A DNA stretch of 64,000 bases from JBBATK01 sp044228685. Lineage in GTDB: Bacteria; Bacteroidota; Ignavibacteria; Kapaibacteriales; NICIL-2. The position numbers and the translations under genes are program-made. The notes under the pieces were generated by a model. The model was not told where the DNA came from. It made no database searches and saw nothing but the letters and a program-made list of their open reading frames with translations. The stretch lies in NCBI GenBank assembly GCA_044228685.1, contig JBGAUL010000001.1:1-64000 (forward strand), read 5' to 3'. Shown in pieces: positions 25,666 through 35,483 of the stretch (the stretch's first letter is position 1; every line of letters starts with the position of its first letter).

Positions 25666-27852
25666 ATGAAAACTGTAGCATCGATTGTTGCCCTCCTCCT
25701 CGTCTGCGTCATGCTCTCCGCTCAAACACCGCAGCGTGCCATCGTCATTGAAGATCACACCGGCGCTTGGTGCGGCTGGTGTCCACGCGGCATTCAAGCT
25801 GCCGAAGATCTGCACGCCGAATATGGAAACCGTATCATTCCGCTGTGTTTTCATAATGGAGATTCTATGACTTTGGCGATTCAGGATACGCTGGCGAAGA
25901 AATTCAAAATCACCGGTTATCCCAGCGGACTCATTGATCGCGAGAGTTTTACGTTTGGGAATGTGAATTCAAATATTCTCGATCCGGACAACTGGACGGA
26001 TGCAGTGACAAGTTTGAAGAGTGCTACCTCCAACATGGCAGTGAGCATCGAATGGTCCATAGATGCCAATTCAATTCTGCACGCTACCGTACACGCCACA
26101 GCGCAGATCAATCTCTCAACGCAGTATGCATTCAATCTGGTAGTGGTTGAAGACAGTGTGACCGGTTCCGGCACAGGTTGGGATCAGACAAACTATTTGA
26201 GCGATCGCCGTGGCTACGAATCCTATCCCTTCTACTACCAGCCCGGTCACATTGCCGGTTTTTATCACATGAACGTTGTGCGCGCATATGTCGGCGGAGT
26301 AGATGGCACCGTTGGTTCAATGCCCGCGACGCCAAAGAAGGGCGAGAGCTATTCTGCGAGTTTTGATGTTGATCTTAAGACTATTCCCATCCAACATCGC
26401 GAGCATTTGTGGGTGGCGGGATTGGTTGTCGAACACGCGTCGCCCAATCGAATTGTCAATGCAGTGTCGGATGGAAAACGGCCAACGCCTAAATCAACCT
26501 ATTGGAAAGTAAATGTTCAGTCGACGGATAACTATCGTCATGCAACGCGCGGCGATTCTACCGTGTACGACGTGCTGATTACAAATCCAAATGCAAAGGA
26601 TGTGACGGCTATTCCGACAGTTGACGAAACAAACTCGCTTCTGCCGTCTGACTGGGACGCGCGCTTCGAGCCGGCCACTATCGATGTCAAATCAGGTCAG
26701 TCAGCACACGTCAAGCTCATCGTGAAACTCGGCAAAGCAGTTGGCTATGGTGGAATCAAAGTCGTTACACAAATCAAACCCTTCGACGACATCCGCAGTC
26801 TGCCCGCCAGCACGCAAGTCGGCGTGCTTAGCGACAACGTTCAATTTGCAATTGCAAAGTTTGATTTGGATGAAGGCGCCGATCTTGATCCACTGCTCAA
26901 GTCCTATAACAAGCTTGCTTCCTATCCGGCAGCTACGGCAGTGATCAATTGCAACGACAGTACGCTTTCGCACTACGACTTCAGCAGCTTCGATGTATTG
27001 ATTCTTCCGGAGAGCTATGCGACGCGTACTTCAATCATCTTCGACAAGAAGCTTGTTGCTATGATGAAAGATCGCGCTGAACATGCGCGTCCAATGCTCA
27101 TCACATCTCCCATGGACATGTGGTTCACAGCTGACAATTATGGTTCGATAGTGAGTGCGGATGTGAAGCAGTTTTTCAATGAGACACTAGGTTTTACCGG
27201 CGCCCGACGTTCATGGGGACCTTGGCTCTGGAATTCCTCCATTGGCAAATCTGCCGTCGTTGGTGTTCGTTCTTTTGCTGATCAATCGGTCGCTCCGGCT
27301 ATGGACTTCAACGTCAATGAAACCGACGACAGCTACACGATTCAAGATGCGTGGTTGGATGAGTTGTCGATTCTCGACTCCAATCGTGTACACCGCATCT
27401 TGAATTTCTATGGAGATAAAATCAGCGATGATTCATCGGTCGCAGCTGTATGGACACAACTGCACAACACCGCCGCGATTTATCAAGGCTTTGGCTTTGA
27501 GGCAATCAAAGATGAACCGGTGCGACGCACACTTCTTGCCAACTATCTCGGCTTCCTCATGAAGAGCACTGATGTTTCAGACGATCAATTCAATGCCATC
27601 AATCCGGCGCATATTCAATTGACGCCGAATCCGGTTGCAGAGCAGTTGCATTACTCGTGCAGTGTTCAACACTCGGGTGCAGTGCTGCGCGTGTGTGATG
27701 TAAGTGGACGTCAAGTGTTGGAACGTAAGTGCGTTGCGAGTGGTCAGGACGAAGGATATATCAATATCAAAGACATTGCACCGGGCACCTACTATTTGCT
27801 ACTGGAGGACGGCGCTTCCATGTCAACGCAAGCCTTTGTCGTTCAGCGATAG
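25666..27852 (+). CDS. Omp28-like thioredoxin-fold protein with T9SS sorting domain
   Basis: This 728-residue protein has a signal peptide (cut near residue 20, MLSAQT). A thioredoxin-like segment IEDHTGAWCGWCPRG follows at 28-42, with the redox motif Cys36-Gly-Trp-Cys39, and then the Omp28-type domain to about residue 280 (YQPGHIAGFYHMNVVRAYVGG...PIQHREHLWVAGLVVEH). A central DUF-like region (390-640) contains FDVLILPESYATR and may be a class I glutamine-amidotransferase-like fold, which is a weak call. The end is a sorting domain (LTPNPVAEQLHY, ending GTYYLLLEDGASMSTQAFVVQR). Omp28 homologues are surface lipoproteins in oral Bacteroidota; here surface attachment would be through T9SS instead. 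Confidence 0.88.
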   Translation: MKTVASIVALLLVCVMLSAQTPQRAIVIEDHTGAWCGWCPRGIQAAEDLHAEYGNRIIPLCFHNGDSMTLAIQDTLAKKFKITGYPSGLIDRESFTFGNVNSNILDPDNWTDAVTSLKSATSNMAVSIEWSIDANSILHATVHATAQINLSTQYAFNLVVVEDSVTGSGTGWDQTNYLSDRRGYESYPFYYQPGHIAGFYHMNVVRAYVGGVDGTVGSMPATPKKGESYSASFDVDLKTIPIQHREHLWVAGLVVEHASPNRIVNAVSDGKRPTPKSTYWKVNVQSTDNYRHATRGDSTVYDVLITNPNAKDVTAIPTVDETNSLLPSDWDARFEPATIDVKSGQSAHVKLIVKLGKAVGYGGIKVVTQIKPFDDIRSLPASTQVGVLSDNVQFAIAKFDLDEGADLDPLLKSYNKLASYPAATAVINCNDSTLSHYDFSSFDVLILPESYATRTSIIFDKKLVAMMKDRAEHARPMLITSPMDMWFTADNYGSIVSADVKQFFNETLGFTGARRSWGPWLWNSSIGKSAVVGVRSFADQSVAPAMDFNVNETDDSYTIQDAWLDELSILDSNRVHRILNFYGDKISDDSSVAAVWTQLHNTAAIYQGFGFEAIKDEPVRRTLLANYLGFLMKSTDVSDDQFNAINPAHIQLTPNPVAEQLHYSCSVQHSGAVLRVCDVSGRQVLERKCVASGQDEGYINIKDIAPGTYYLLLEDGASMSTQAFVVQR

Positions 27853-27882
27853 TCGCCTACGTTTAAAACAAGTATAAAAACC

Positions 27883-27926
27883 AACGCACTCATGCGACAG
27901 ATACCTGTCTCCTGAGTGCGTTTTTG
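27883..27926 (+). terminator. Rho-independent terminator
   Basis: AACGCACTCA and TGAGTGCGTT are 10-bp arms around a loop that can itself pair, followed by TTTTG. It lies 31 bases after the stop of the Omp28-like gene. Confidence 0.85.
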
Positions 27927-28478
27927 TTTCCGGTTTACACGAACACGATATTCGCTTAACAAACTCGATTTCAGACTAATTCAACTTCACGGCGAAAATC
28001 ACATAAAAACGCGGTATTTGAGTCATTTCAAGGCTTTTCTAAGGCATTGTTCTGTCGGTTTCTAGCGATTGACAAAGCGGACTTAGGGAGCTGAATGGAT
28101 GAAAGATGAATTATTGATAAAATACTCGTTCAAACACTTTTGTTTTAGTTGCTTATGCCGATAACCGCAAGAAAGAACGTGTATCTTTTTTAGACACCAG
28201 CGTACCTGCCGGCGCGCGTTTAAAGAAAACACGCTGATCGCAGATGTTTTGAAGAGCACAGAAACGTGCACGTGATCAGATCACACACTGATTATTTCGG
28301 CGCAAGCTTCATCAGCATCGTTTGAGTTGGAGCATCATCACACCGGATGTGCATTCCAATCGTATTTCACAACGAGCCTAAACAGGCCACACACCTGTCA
28401 CAGCGCGTTGCGAGTTGTCCAATTGACACGCAACAGCATGATCACAGTTTTTTCGATCAACCACAAGGTGGAGGCAGA
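27927..28478. other. Intergenic region without recognisable gene
   Basis: This stretch of about 550 bases is A+T-richer than its neighbours. A 62-codon minus-strand frame at 28083-28271 has no supporting features. It probably holds the promoter and a long leader of the small gene at 28479; no structured element was convincing by eye. Confidence 0.5.
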
Positions 28479-28739
28479 ATGAAGACCATTCTCTATACCA
28501 AAGAGTACGCATTTATTAACGCCTATAGGGTGTTTGTTACCGCATTTAGTGACGGCAGTTATTGGGCCGGCATAGTGTATTGGGATCGCTTAGGCGGCTC
28601 AGTAAACGAACGGGATATAATGCTTCATTGTCAGCAATTCAGCGGTACAACCGAAGAAGAAGTTCTTCGATTGTGTCAGCAGTGGACAGAGCATCGCTAC
28701 CAAACCAGCGTTGACTTTGTTGAATTGCAGTTGGCATAA
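28479..28739 (+). CDS. Small hypothetical protein
   Basis: The ATG at 28479 follows a strong ribosome-binding site (AAGGTGGAGG, about five bases away), so the 44 upstream residues of open frame are not used. The 86-residue product (MKTILYTKEYAFINAYRVFV...) is a compact, soluble alpha/beta-looking protein with two Trp and no signal peptide or membrane helix. DGSYWAGIVYWDRLGG is its most distinctive segment. I do not recognise a family. It is followed 56 bases later by another unknown gene in the same direction, so they may be cotranscribed. Confidence 0.65.
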   Translation: MKTILYTKEYAFINAYRVFVTAFSDGSYWAGIVYWDRLGGSVNERDIMLHCQQFSGTTEEEVLRLCQQWTEHRYQTSVDFVELQLA

Positions 28740-28795
28740 GCTTCGGTGAATTGCGTTGGAAGAGCCAACGCGACACTTTATTTCTCTATCCTCCT

Positions 28796-29764
28796 ATGCC
28801 AATCATCCGCGATAATAATATCTTCATGGACTCAACCGCAATGCGTCTTTCGCGGCTTAGTGCCATCGAAGAAAATCGCAAACGAGTCACCACACTGTTG
28901 CCATTGATGGATCCTGTCTTGGCATCATGGATGAAAGACTGTTTCCGAACCTACTCTCAGATTCTCAATGAGCTCGGTCGCGCACGCGAACGTGAACACG
29001 CTGCATCGAATCGTCTTGATGTTGTGACAGCACGTTTGCACAAAGCGTTGTTAGAGTTACGACTCTATCTGACGAACATTAACGTTAGTGAGAATAATCT
29101 CTTTCTGAATTACGTAGCGAGCGGCGAACTACCCGAAGACATCGAGTCCCTGCAGTCTATTGTAAAGCGCATACTCAGCATGAATCAAGAGCACAAAGTT
29201 GGCGAGATGGATTACTTGCCACGCCTTGTTTTACGTGAGCTCGGCGACCTGCTCGAACTTCAAGTGCAGGCTCAAACACACTTGCAAGTCAGAAGTCAGG
29301 AACGTGAAATAGCCGAAGGTGCAGAGCGTCAACTTCGTCGCACCGACTCGCGCATACTCCGCAAACTCCACATGTACTGGCTTTCGGAAAAGTCAGATCG
29401 TCATCCTGAAATTCAAACAATCGGTATGGTGAATATGCCATCACACGATTATCAGGACGGCATGGAAGCACCGCTGCTTAGTTTCGATGCGGATCAAAAG
29501 TGCTTCGTCATTGACATTCCATCGTTGCCCGCGCAAATCCCAACCATCGAATTGGCAATGCGTCAAGAAGGATCACAGGATTGGGATGAATATGCTCACT
29601 CGGCAACAATGCTCATTCCTTTGCGAGCACATAGTTTACTTCCTCTCACGAATTACGAGTTCAGCGCCCGATGCTGCACCGCGTCCGGCGAAGTGTTGAG
29701 CGGATGGAGTCCGATTATAAATGTGCGTGGTCAAGAAGAATCTGTTCTTCATCATGCACTCTAA
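28796..29764 (+). CDS. Hypothetical protein with C-terminal Fn3-like domain
   Basis: The 322-residue protein is predicted from the ATG at 28796; the longer open frame from 28751 begins with a less likely start. Residues 1-190 are mostly helical and charged (LGRAREREHAASNRLDVVTARLHKALLE...), without signal peptide or membrane helix. The last 90 residues look like a fibronectin type III fold: FVIDIPSLPAQIPTIELAMR, then LIPLRAHSLLPLTNYEFSARCC and SGWSPIINVRG, where LLPLTNYEFSARCC and GWS sit like the F strand and the G-strand start. A cytoplasmic Fn3-like domain is unusual. The function is not recognised. It converges with the giant vWA-WD40 gene. Confidence 0.65.
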   Translation: MPIIRDNNIFMDSTAMRLSRLSAIEENRKRVTTLLPLMDPVLASWMKDCFRTYSQILNELGRAREREHAASNRLDVVTARLHKALLELRLYLTNINVSENNLFLNYVASGELPEDIESLQSIVKRILSMNQEHKVGEMDYLPRLVLRELGDLLELQVQAQTHLQVRSQEREIAEGAERQLRRTDSRILRKLHMYWLSEKSDRHPEIQTIGMVNMPSHDYQDGMEAPLLSFDADQKCFVIDIPSLPAQIPTIELAMRQEGSQDWDEYAHSATMLIPLRAHSLLPLTNYEFSARCCTASGEVLSGWSPIINVRGQEESVLHHAL

Positions 29765-29870
29765 GACAGTGTGTGAGTTTACTCATCTGTAGGAGTTATC
29801 CTGCTCGCAAATCTCTCTTGGTCTCATCCTCAATTGTTCAATTGAGTTAGCTCAACGACCTCAAGTCACA

Positions 29871-32800
29871 CTAGCGCATTACAAGTATCGCTTGTCCAAG
29901 ATACATGGTTGGTGTCTTCAGAATGAGCGTGTATGCGCCATTGGCGATGTTGTGTAGATTCATACTCACAGTCTGTGAGTCATCGCTTCGAATGTCGAGA
30001 GCTTGTTGCTTCACGACTTGACCGATAGCGTTGACGAGCAAGAGTTCAACACCGGAGCGCTCAACGCTACGCACCATAACGCTAAGCTCATCTCCTGCAG
30101 GCTGCGGACTCACGGCATCGATTGCACTGTATGACGAGCCATCAATCAAGCGCGCACCGCCTGAACGACAGATAGGTCGACAATGGAACAAACCATCTTC
30201 AGTGCTAAATAAAATCGTTTTGTCTGCACACGAAATGCTATCAAGATGCAGAACAGCAGTCGTGTCATTGCCAAGCAGCACCAAGCATGGAATACGCGCA
30301 ATCGTGTCGCCATCAGCTCCAAAGGCACAGTCGAAGTGGATGGAGCGTACGACTTCACTACTTGTCCAATTCACATAGCCACTCTGCGAGGCTTCCAGCG
30401 GCGCGAGCATATTCGCGTTCCACGAGATGGCCATGTCAAAGCTGGAAGTGGCGGAGGTCGACAGGTTGCTTTGCTTTTTAATAATAATCGGAATAACGAC
30501 GCTATCACCAGGCTGACCATAGAGTTCAGCACAAGAGATGTGCGCTGATAAAGCAACGGCATCAGCATCCAAGGTAGTCATAGCAGCGACAGAGCAGGGC
30601 GAACCGTTGAATTTCAGGTCAACATGATGATGTAGTGAGTCGATGGCTGTGTAGCTCATCTTCAATCGCAGACTATCATGAGCTTTGATAAAGAGCGGTA
30701 ATTGAAGATTGACGAAAGTGAACGGTTGTGGATCGGTGATAGAGTCGACGCGACAATCACGATCCGAGTTGTTGTGAAGTACCAGATCATTCACACAGGT
30801 CGTACCCAGCGATGTGCGACAATACACAGCTTGTGCTGCAAGACTTGGCAGCGCTACGTTTGTCAAAAACTCTATGCGCCGTTCGAGGCCACACAATGAG
30901 TCACGAACCATGCAGTGAGAAAGCACCCAACCATTTGATTGATCGGCATGAAGTGTAGCCGCAACCGAATCACGACGTCCGGCGGGAATGCTGATTGAAG
31001 TTGCGAGTGGACGAAGTGTTGAATCACATTGAAGCTGAAAGACATTGTCGGTGCTGCCGGTGTTGTCGATGACGATGTAGCGAATGACGCTGTCGCCAGG
31101 ACACAGCGGACCAACGCTATCACGTGCCAGCAAAACACTTAGACCGGTCACATCCTTCTGCACACTGAAGTCGAGTACAATCACAGAGTCGCGAACAGAA
31201 TTGGATGTGATACGACATCGCGCACGATAGATCCGCGCAGCACTAACCGAGCAGTCCAAATACACCGTTCGCGATGATCCGGATGCAATGCTGTCGCCGA
31301 TGATGGAATTCATGATGCGGAAAGAACTTGAGTCTGAACCTTCAAGCAGCATACTATCAATCACCAAATTCTCCGCGCCAATGTTTTTGATGATGATGGA
31401 ATCGCGTTCCGTTGTGTCGCATAGCAAACGAGGAAATGCAGAGACAGTGCTGAGGATCTGAGGTCCGGGACTAATACCTTCGCCCAGCAACAGTGCATAT
31501 AGCGGTGAGCCAAGATCATCAAAACCAATAGCGAGTTGTTCATTTGTTCGTCCAACTGCACTTGGCTGGAAGCGCAAACTGATCGCGCATGAATCACCCG
31601 GTGCGAGATAGCGATTGAGCTGGACGGCGAGGGTAGAGAAGGAGTTCATGTCAGGACCAACATGATCTACCGAACGCAGGAATACAAAAGTTGAACCGCT
31701 GTTGCGGACGATGGCAGTGACGAGAGAGTCTTTGTGCTGACCAACCTTCACGCGACCAAAATCAACAATCGGAGTGCTGAGCTGCAAAGCAGATTCGACG
31801 CCGGTTCCACGAATTCGCTGAACAAGAACTTGACTGCCAACGTCGATGCGAACATCTGCGATGAAGGGTCCCGCTCGGTTTGGTCGAAACGTGAACTCTA
31901 TATCCTGACCCGAATTGGCTTCAATCTTATAGGGCGGCGGAGTCGAAATCACTTCGAACTGCGCTGAGTCCGCTCCGCTAATGCTAATCGATCGAAGGTT
32001 GAAGGGGTAGTTTCCGCGATTGCGCACGTAGAGCTGCATCACGCTGTCACGTGAGCGTCCCACAACTACACGTCCCATGTCAACATCACGCGCTTCCGGC
32101 ATCGGCGCAACGATGCGGAACACTGCATCGCTAGTGTCAGATTGAATGGCGGCTTGTTGGATGAGCCAGGTGTCGTAGAGGACGGGACGGCCTTTGTGAA
32201 CAGCAGAAAGGAATTGTCCGTCAGGACTCCATTGTAAATCTTCAATTGCGGCTCCAACGCTGGGGATGTGTTTCAGGAGACTAAAATCCGAGCTGCGGTA
32301 GAGATAGACGGAGCTGTCGAGATAGACCACAGCTAGCATGGATCCGTCCGGACTGTAGCTTAGCTTACTCACATAGGAGTTTGAAAGAGTCTTCAACAAC
32401 TTGCCGCGTAGATCATAAATCTCAAGTCCTGATGTAAAAGCAATTGCAACTTGATTCCAAGATCGACTCGCATCAATCAACCTCATCGCTCGAAGAGTAT
32501 CGAACAGTATTTGCGTACTCTTGCGAGTTGTTATATCTAGTATTGATGCAGAATAGCGATAGATCTGTTTCTGAATATTGACACTAACACTTAAGTATAA
32601 AACTTCTTGGTTCGACAGCCATGTCGGACTCATTGCAGCGCAGGAGATCGTGTCTAAGAGCTTGTAGTTTTGCGTTTCATAGAAGTATAAACGACCGCTA
32701 CCAGAGAACGCCATGAGAATGCTCGCGTCCGGTGAGTAGGCAATGGAGGCGCAGTACTCTTTCTTAAAAAGCGACCACTTACGGACTTGACTGAGTGTGC

Positions 32801-35447
32801 GACGATCGAAGAGTGTTATGCTAGTGTCTTGAAATGTGACTGCAATGAGGCTATCATTCTTACTGAATGAATAATCGCGAATAATTCTTCCAAGAGATTT
32901 GCGAATTCCCAGTTGTGCGCCGGTGAAGCTATCAAAGAAGTTTATGGTTGTATCAACTGATACCATTGTGATCGTTGAGTTGTCGCGATACCAGCGCAGC
33001 AAGTTGTAGCCCGGTGACTGACTCCGATAGGACCACAACAGATTGCCGCTCTGGCGCGAAAAGCACAAAACATTCAATCGATAGTCACCAATGACAATAC
33101 TGTCGCTGTTACTAAACCACGTCAAGCCGCTCGAAAAGCTCTGCATTTTGGCCGAACGCTGTAACAAGGCACCCGTCTTCGCATCAAAAAAGCAGACGCA
33201 GCTATCGCGTATGTAGGCGGCAATGGTCTTTCCATCTTTGCTATAGCGGATGCTGTAAGCAATACTCTGAAATCTATTCAGCGTACGAATGAGAGTGCCA
33301 TTGCGGGCGTCAATAATCTGTAGGAGTGAGTCAGTAGAATAGCAGAGCTGAGATCCGTCAGGCGACCAGTCAGCATCATTGACCCAACTGACAAGGCTGT
33401 TCCCGAAATAGAAAATTGAAAGACGTGTATTGAATCGACAGCTATATCGCTGCATTGAAAAGTTACCGGCAACACAGGCGATTGAATCGCTTGTCTCCCA
33501 ACGAATTGCGATGGGCGTTTCGTACATGTCATTAAACAAATTCAGCTGCTTGCCAGTGTTTACATCCCACACACGAATCGAATGATCTTCAGCGCCGCTG
33601 GCAACACGAGAAGCAGCGCTGTCGAAAGCAACAACGACGCCAATGCCTTTGTGACCTTTCATGGTTTGAAGCAGTAGCGCGGATTGTACGTCCCAAAGAC
33701 GAACAGTCGAGTCCATGGAAACAGATGCCAGCATCTGACTGCTTCTGTCCCAAGACACAGCATTCGCCGGCTTTGTATGTCCTATGAGCTGCGCTACGAG
33801 TGCCTTTGACTTTGTATCAAGAATGACAATGGTATTTCCCTGCGCGAAAGCCAGCTGTTGGTTGTCCGGACTCATGCCAAGGAACTTCTCGAGGTTGTAG
33901 TAGGAGTACAGCTTTGAGAATTGCGTCGCAGAGGCATCGACGCCAAGCTGACGTACGCGTGCAAGACAACTATCGCTGGTCGGCGGGGGAATGCGACTCC
34001 ACAACGCACGCAGTCCGGTTGCACTGTCGCTTATTGTTCGCCAGCTCACACCTTTATCAGCGCTATAATCCAAGCGCACTACTTCTTGACGCGGAACACC
34101 GGTCCATGTCACGATGGTATCCGACCCAATCACAAACTCCTCGCCACCATTTGGATGCGTTAGCTTCAAGGTTCTTGGGTTTGGGTTCTTGCTGATTTTT
34201 CCCGGGAAGCCGCCGCTGACGCTCATGCTGAGCGGACATCGGTCGTTGATGAAGTCAATGGTTGCGTAGGTCATGCCCGAGTCCACCGGACTAAAGTGCA
34301 GGGTCAAGCTCATGCTTTGATTCGCCGCCAACTTGAACTTCGTTGGCGTCACACTAAAGGCAGGATTGTTAGAACTCACATCACTGAATTGCACATCGAA
34401 GCTTGGAGCTGTAATCACAATGCTCGTGTCTCTGCTACTACCCGGAGGCACTTTTTGGAATTTCAATGCACCGGGTTTGATGGCTATTGCAGAGACAGAA
34501 CTGAGGGGCGCCTGGTAAAAGCTGAGGTATTGTTGAGCATTGGCAAGACAGTCAATGACGACGTTGCGGTCGACTGAGCAATCCGGTTCACTGAGCCACT
34601 CAATGCTACACGGACCCTGCTGATTGATACTTTCGAACAAAGCTGCGGCGATATCGTGAGCGGCGTTTTCATTGACGATGTCGTCTATCACCAGACCATT
34701 GGTTGAGTCTGCAATTTGTCGTAGTGAGGAGCTAATACCCGAGGGCTGAGCTTCAGCGCGCGAGTAGATAGCAGCAAAGAAACGAATATCGTATTTGCGA
34801 CAAGTATCAATGCACATCTGTACCAGCGCCGGATCCATGGCTGAGTACCAAGCATCGGTGAAGATGACGGCGGCGCGACGATTGCGTCCTTGTTTTGCAA
34901 TCGATATCAATCCATTCGCTCCACCCATCAACTGATTGAAGAAGTTGTTTGGCTGACCAAGCGTGATGTTGTCGATGGCTTTGTTGATCAGCGTCGTATC
35001 CGTTGTGAAGTCTTGGAGCAAGAGCGGCGTGTCATCGCACTTCTGCAGAGCCACATCCGACTTCGGATATTCAAACTGTGCAGCAAGTTCTTTGGCGCTG
35101 ATTTGCACGTACTGAATCGGCGCAAATCCTTTGCCGTGATTATTATCCCAACGCATCGAACTTGAAACGTCGATACTCATGGCAAGCGAAACGTTGCCGT
35201 TGATGTACTTCGACGGACATTGTATCAAAGTGACTTTACGTTGCCAGGCATTCTCATGAACAGCAAAATCCTTTGGCGTCAGCTGTGTCAACTGTTTCCT
35301 TGCTGAATCCGAAGCATAGAACTTTGCCCGAATAAGCGGATAGGCTGAGGTCTGAATATCAAAGACCTTGAATATCTGTGCGCCGGCGCTAATGCAAAGC
35401 AGGAGCGTCAGAACACTGTATGTCGCTATAAATCTCTTTGTAATCAT
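29871..35447 (-). CDS. Giant vWA / WD40-like / Hydin-type protein with T9SS sorting domain
   Basis: This 1858-residue protein (ATG at 35447; a GTG two codons upstream is possible) has a signal peptide (ITKRFIATYSVLTLLLCISAGAQ). A vWA domain at about 85-270 has DVSSSM as its MIDAS motif. A PNGGE-type beta domain follows near 430-500 (LKLTHPNGGEEFVIGSDTIV). A WD40-like propeller region at about 520-1105 includes two canonical repeats (GHTKPANAVSWD...STVRLWD, and GHKGIGVVVAFD...SIRVWD) and many degenerate ones. Choice-of-anchor-D/Hydin-like repeats follow at about 1115-1500 (VDMGRVVVGRSRDSVMQLYV; VDFGRVKVGQHKDSLV). A cohesin-like stretch lies near 1640-1750 (YGQPGDSVVIPIIIKK) and the sorting domain at the end. 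It lies 36 bases downstream of the OmpA-family gene, so both may form one operon. Confidence 0.9.
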   Translation of the reverse strand: MITKRFIATYSVLTLLLCISAGAQIFKVFDIQTSAYPLIRAKFYASDSARKQLTQLTPKDFAVHENAWQRKVTLIQCPSKYINGNVSLAMSIDVSSSMRWDNNHGKGFAPIQYVQISAKELAAQFEYPKSDVALQKCDDTPLLLQDFTTDTTLINKAIDNITLGQPNNFFNQLMGGANGLISIAKQGRNRRAAVIFTDAWYSAMDPALVQMCIDTCRKYDIRFFAAIYSRAEAQPSGISSSLRQIADSTNGLVIDDIVNENAAHDIAAALFESINQQGPCSIEWLSEPDCSVDRNVVIDCLANAQQYLSFYQAPLSSVSAIAIKPGALKFQKVPPGSSRDTSIVITAPSFDVQFSDVSSNNPAFSVTPTKFKLAANQSMSLTLHFSPVDSGMTYATIDFINDRCPLSMSVSGGFPGKISKNPNPRTLKLTHPNGGEEFVIGSDTIVTWTGVPRQEVVRLDYSADKGVSWRTISDSATGLRALWSRIPPPTSDSCLARVRQLGVDASATQFSKLYSYYNLEKFLGMSPDNQQLAFAQGNTIVILDTKSKALVAQLIGHTKPANAVSWDRSSQMLASVSMDSTVRLWDVQSALLLQTMKGHKGIGVVVAFDSAASRVASGAEDHSIRVWDVNTGKQLNLFNDMYETPIAIRWETSDSIACVAGNFSMQRYSCRFNTRLSIFYFGNSLVSWVNDADWSPDGSQLCYSTDSLLQIIDARNGTLIRTLNRFQSIAYSIRYSKDGKTIAAYIRDSCVCFFDAKTGALLQRSAKMQSFSSGLTWFSNSDSIVIGDYRLNVLCFSRQSGNLLWSYRSQSPGYNLLRWYRDNSTITMVSVDTTINFFDSFTGAQLGIRKSLGRIIRDYSFSKNDSLIAVTFQDTSITLFDRRTLSQVRKWSLFKKEYCASIAYSPDASILMAFSGSGRLYFYETQNYKLLDTISCAAMSPTWLSNQEVLYLSVSVNIQKQIYRYSASILDITTRKSTQILFDTLRAMRLIDASRSWNQVAIAFTSGLEIYDLRGKLLKTLSNSYVSKLSYSPDGSMLAVVYLDSSVYLYRSSDFSLLKHIPSVGAAIEDLQWSPDGQFLSAVHKGRPVLYDTWLIQQAAIQSDTSDAVFRIVAPMPEARDVDMGRVVVGRSRDSVMQLYVRNRGNYPFNLRSISISGADSAQFEVISTPPPYKIEANSGQDIEFTFRPNRAGPFIADVRIDVGSQVLVQRIRGTGVESALQLSTPIVDFGRVKVGQHKDSLVTAIVRNSGSTFVFLRSVDHVGPDMNSFSTLAVQLNRYLAPGDSCAISLRFQPSAVGRTNEQLAIGFDDLGSPLYALLLGEGISPGPQILSTVSAFPRLLCDTTERDSIIIKNIGAENLVIDSMLLEGSDSSSFRIMNSIIGDSIASGSSRTVYLDCSVSAARIYRARCRITSNSVRDSVIVLDFSVQKDVTGLSVLLARDSVGPLCPGDSVIRYIVIDNTGSTDNVFQLQCDSTLRPLATSISIPAGRRDSVAATLHADQSNGWVLSHCMVRDSLCGLERRIEFLTNVALPSLAAQAVYCRTSLGTTCVNDLVLHNNSDRDCRVDSITDPQPFTFVNLQLPLFIKAHDSLRLKMSYTAIDSLHHHVDLKFNGSPCSVAAMTTLDADAVALSAHISCAELYGQPGDSVVIPIIIKKQSNLSTSATSSFDMAISWNANMLAPLEASQSGYVNWTSSEVVRSIHFDCAFGADGDTIARIPCLVLLGNDTTAVLHLDSISCADKTILFSTEDGLFHCRPICRSGGARLIDGSSYSAIDAVSPQPAGDELSVMVRSVERSGVELLLVNAIGQVVKQQALDIRSDDSQTVSMNLHNIANGAYTLILKTPTMYLGQAILVMR

Positions 35448-35483
35448 AATCACATTGTGCTCAACAGACTGAGTCCTTGAGCC

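Noticed and set aside
28083..28271. 62-codon minus-strand frame in the intergenic gap
   Set aside because: No ribosome-binding site, no domain, and low complexity A+T-rich composition.
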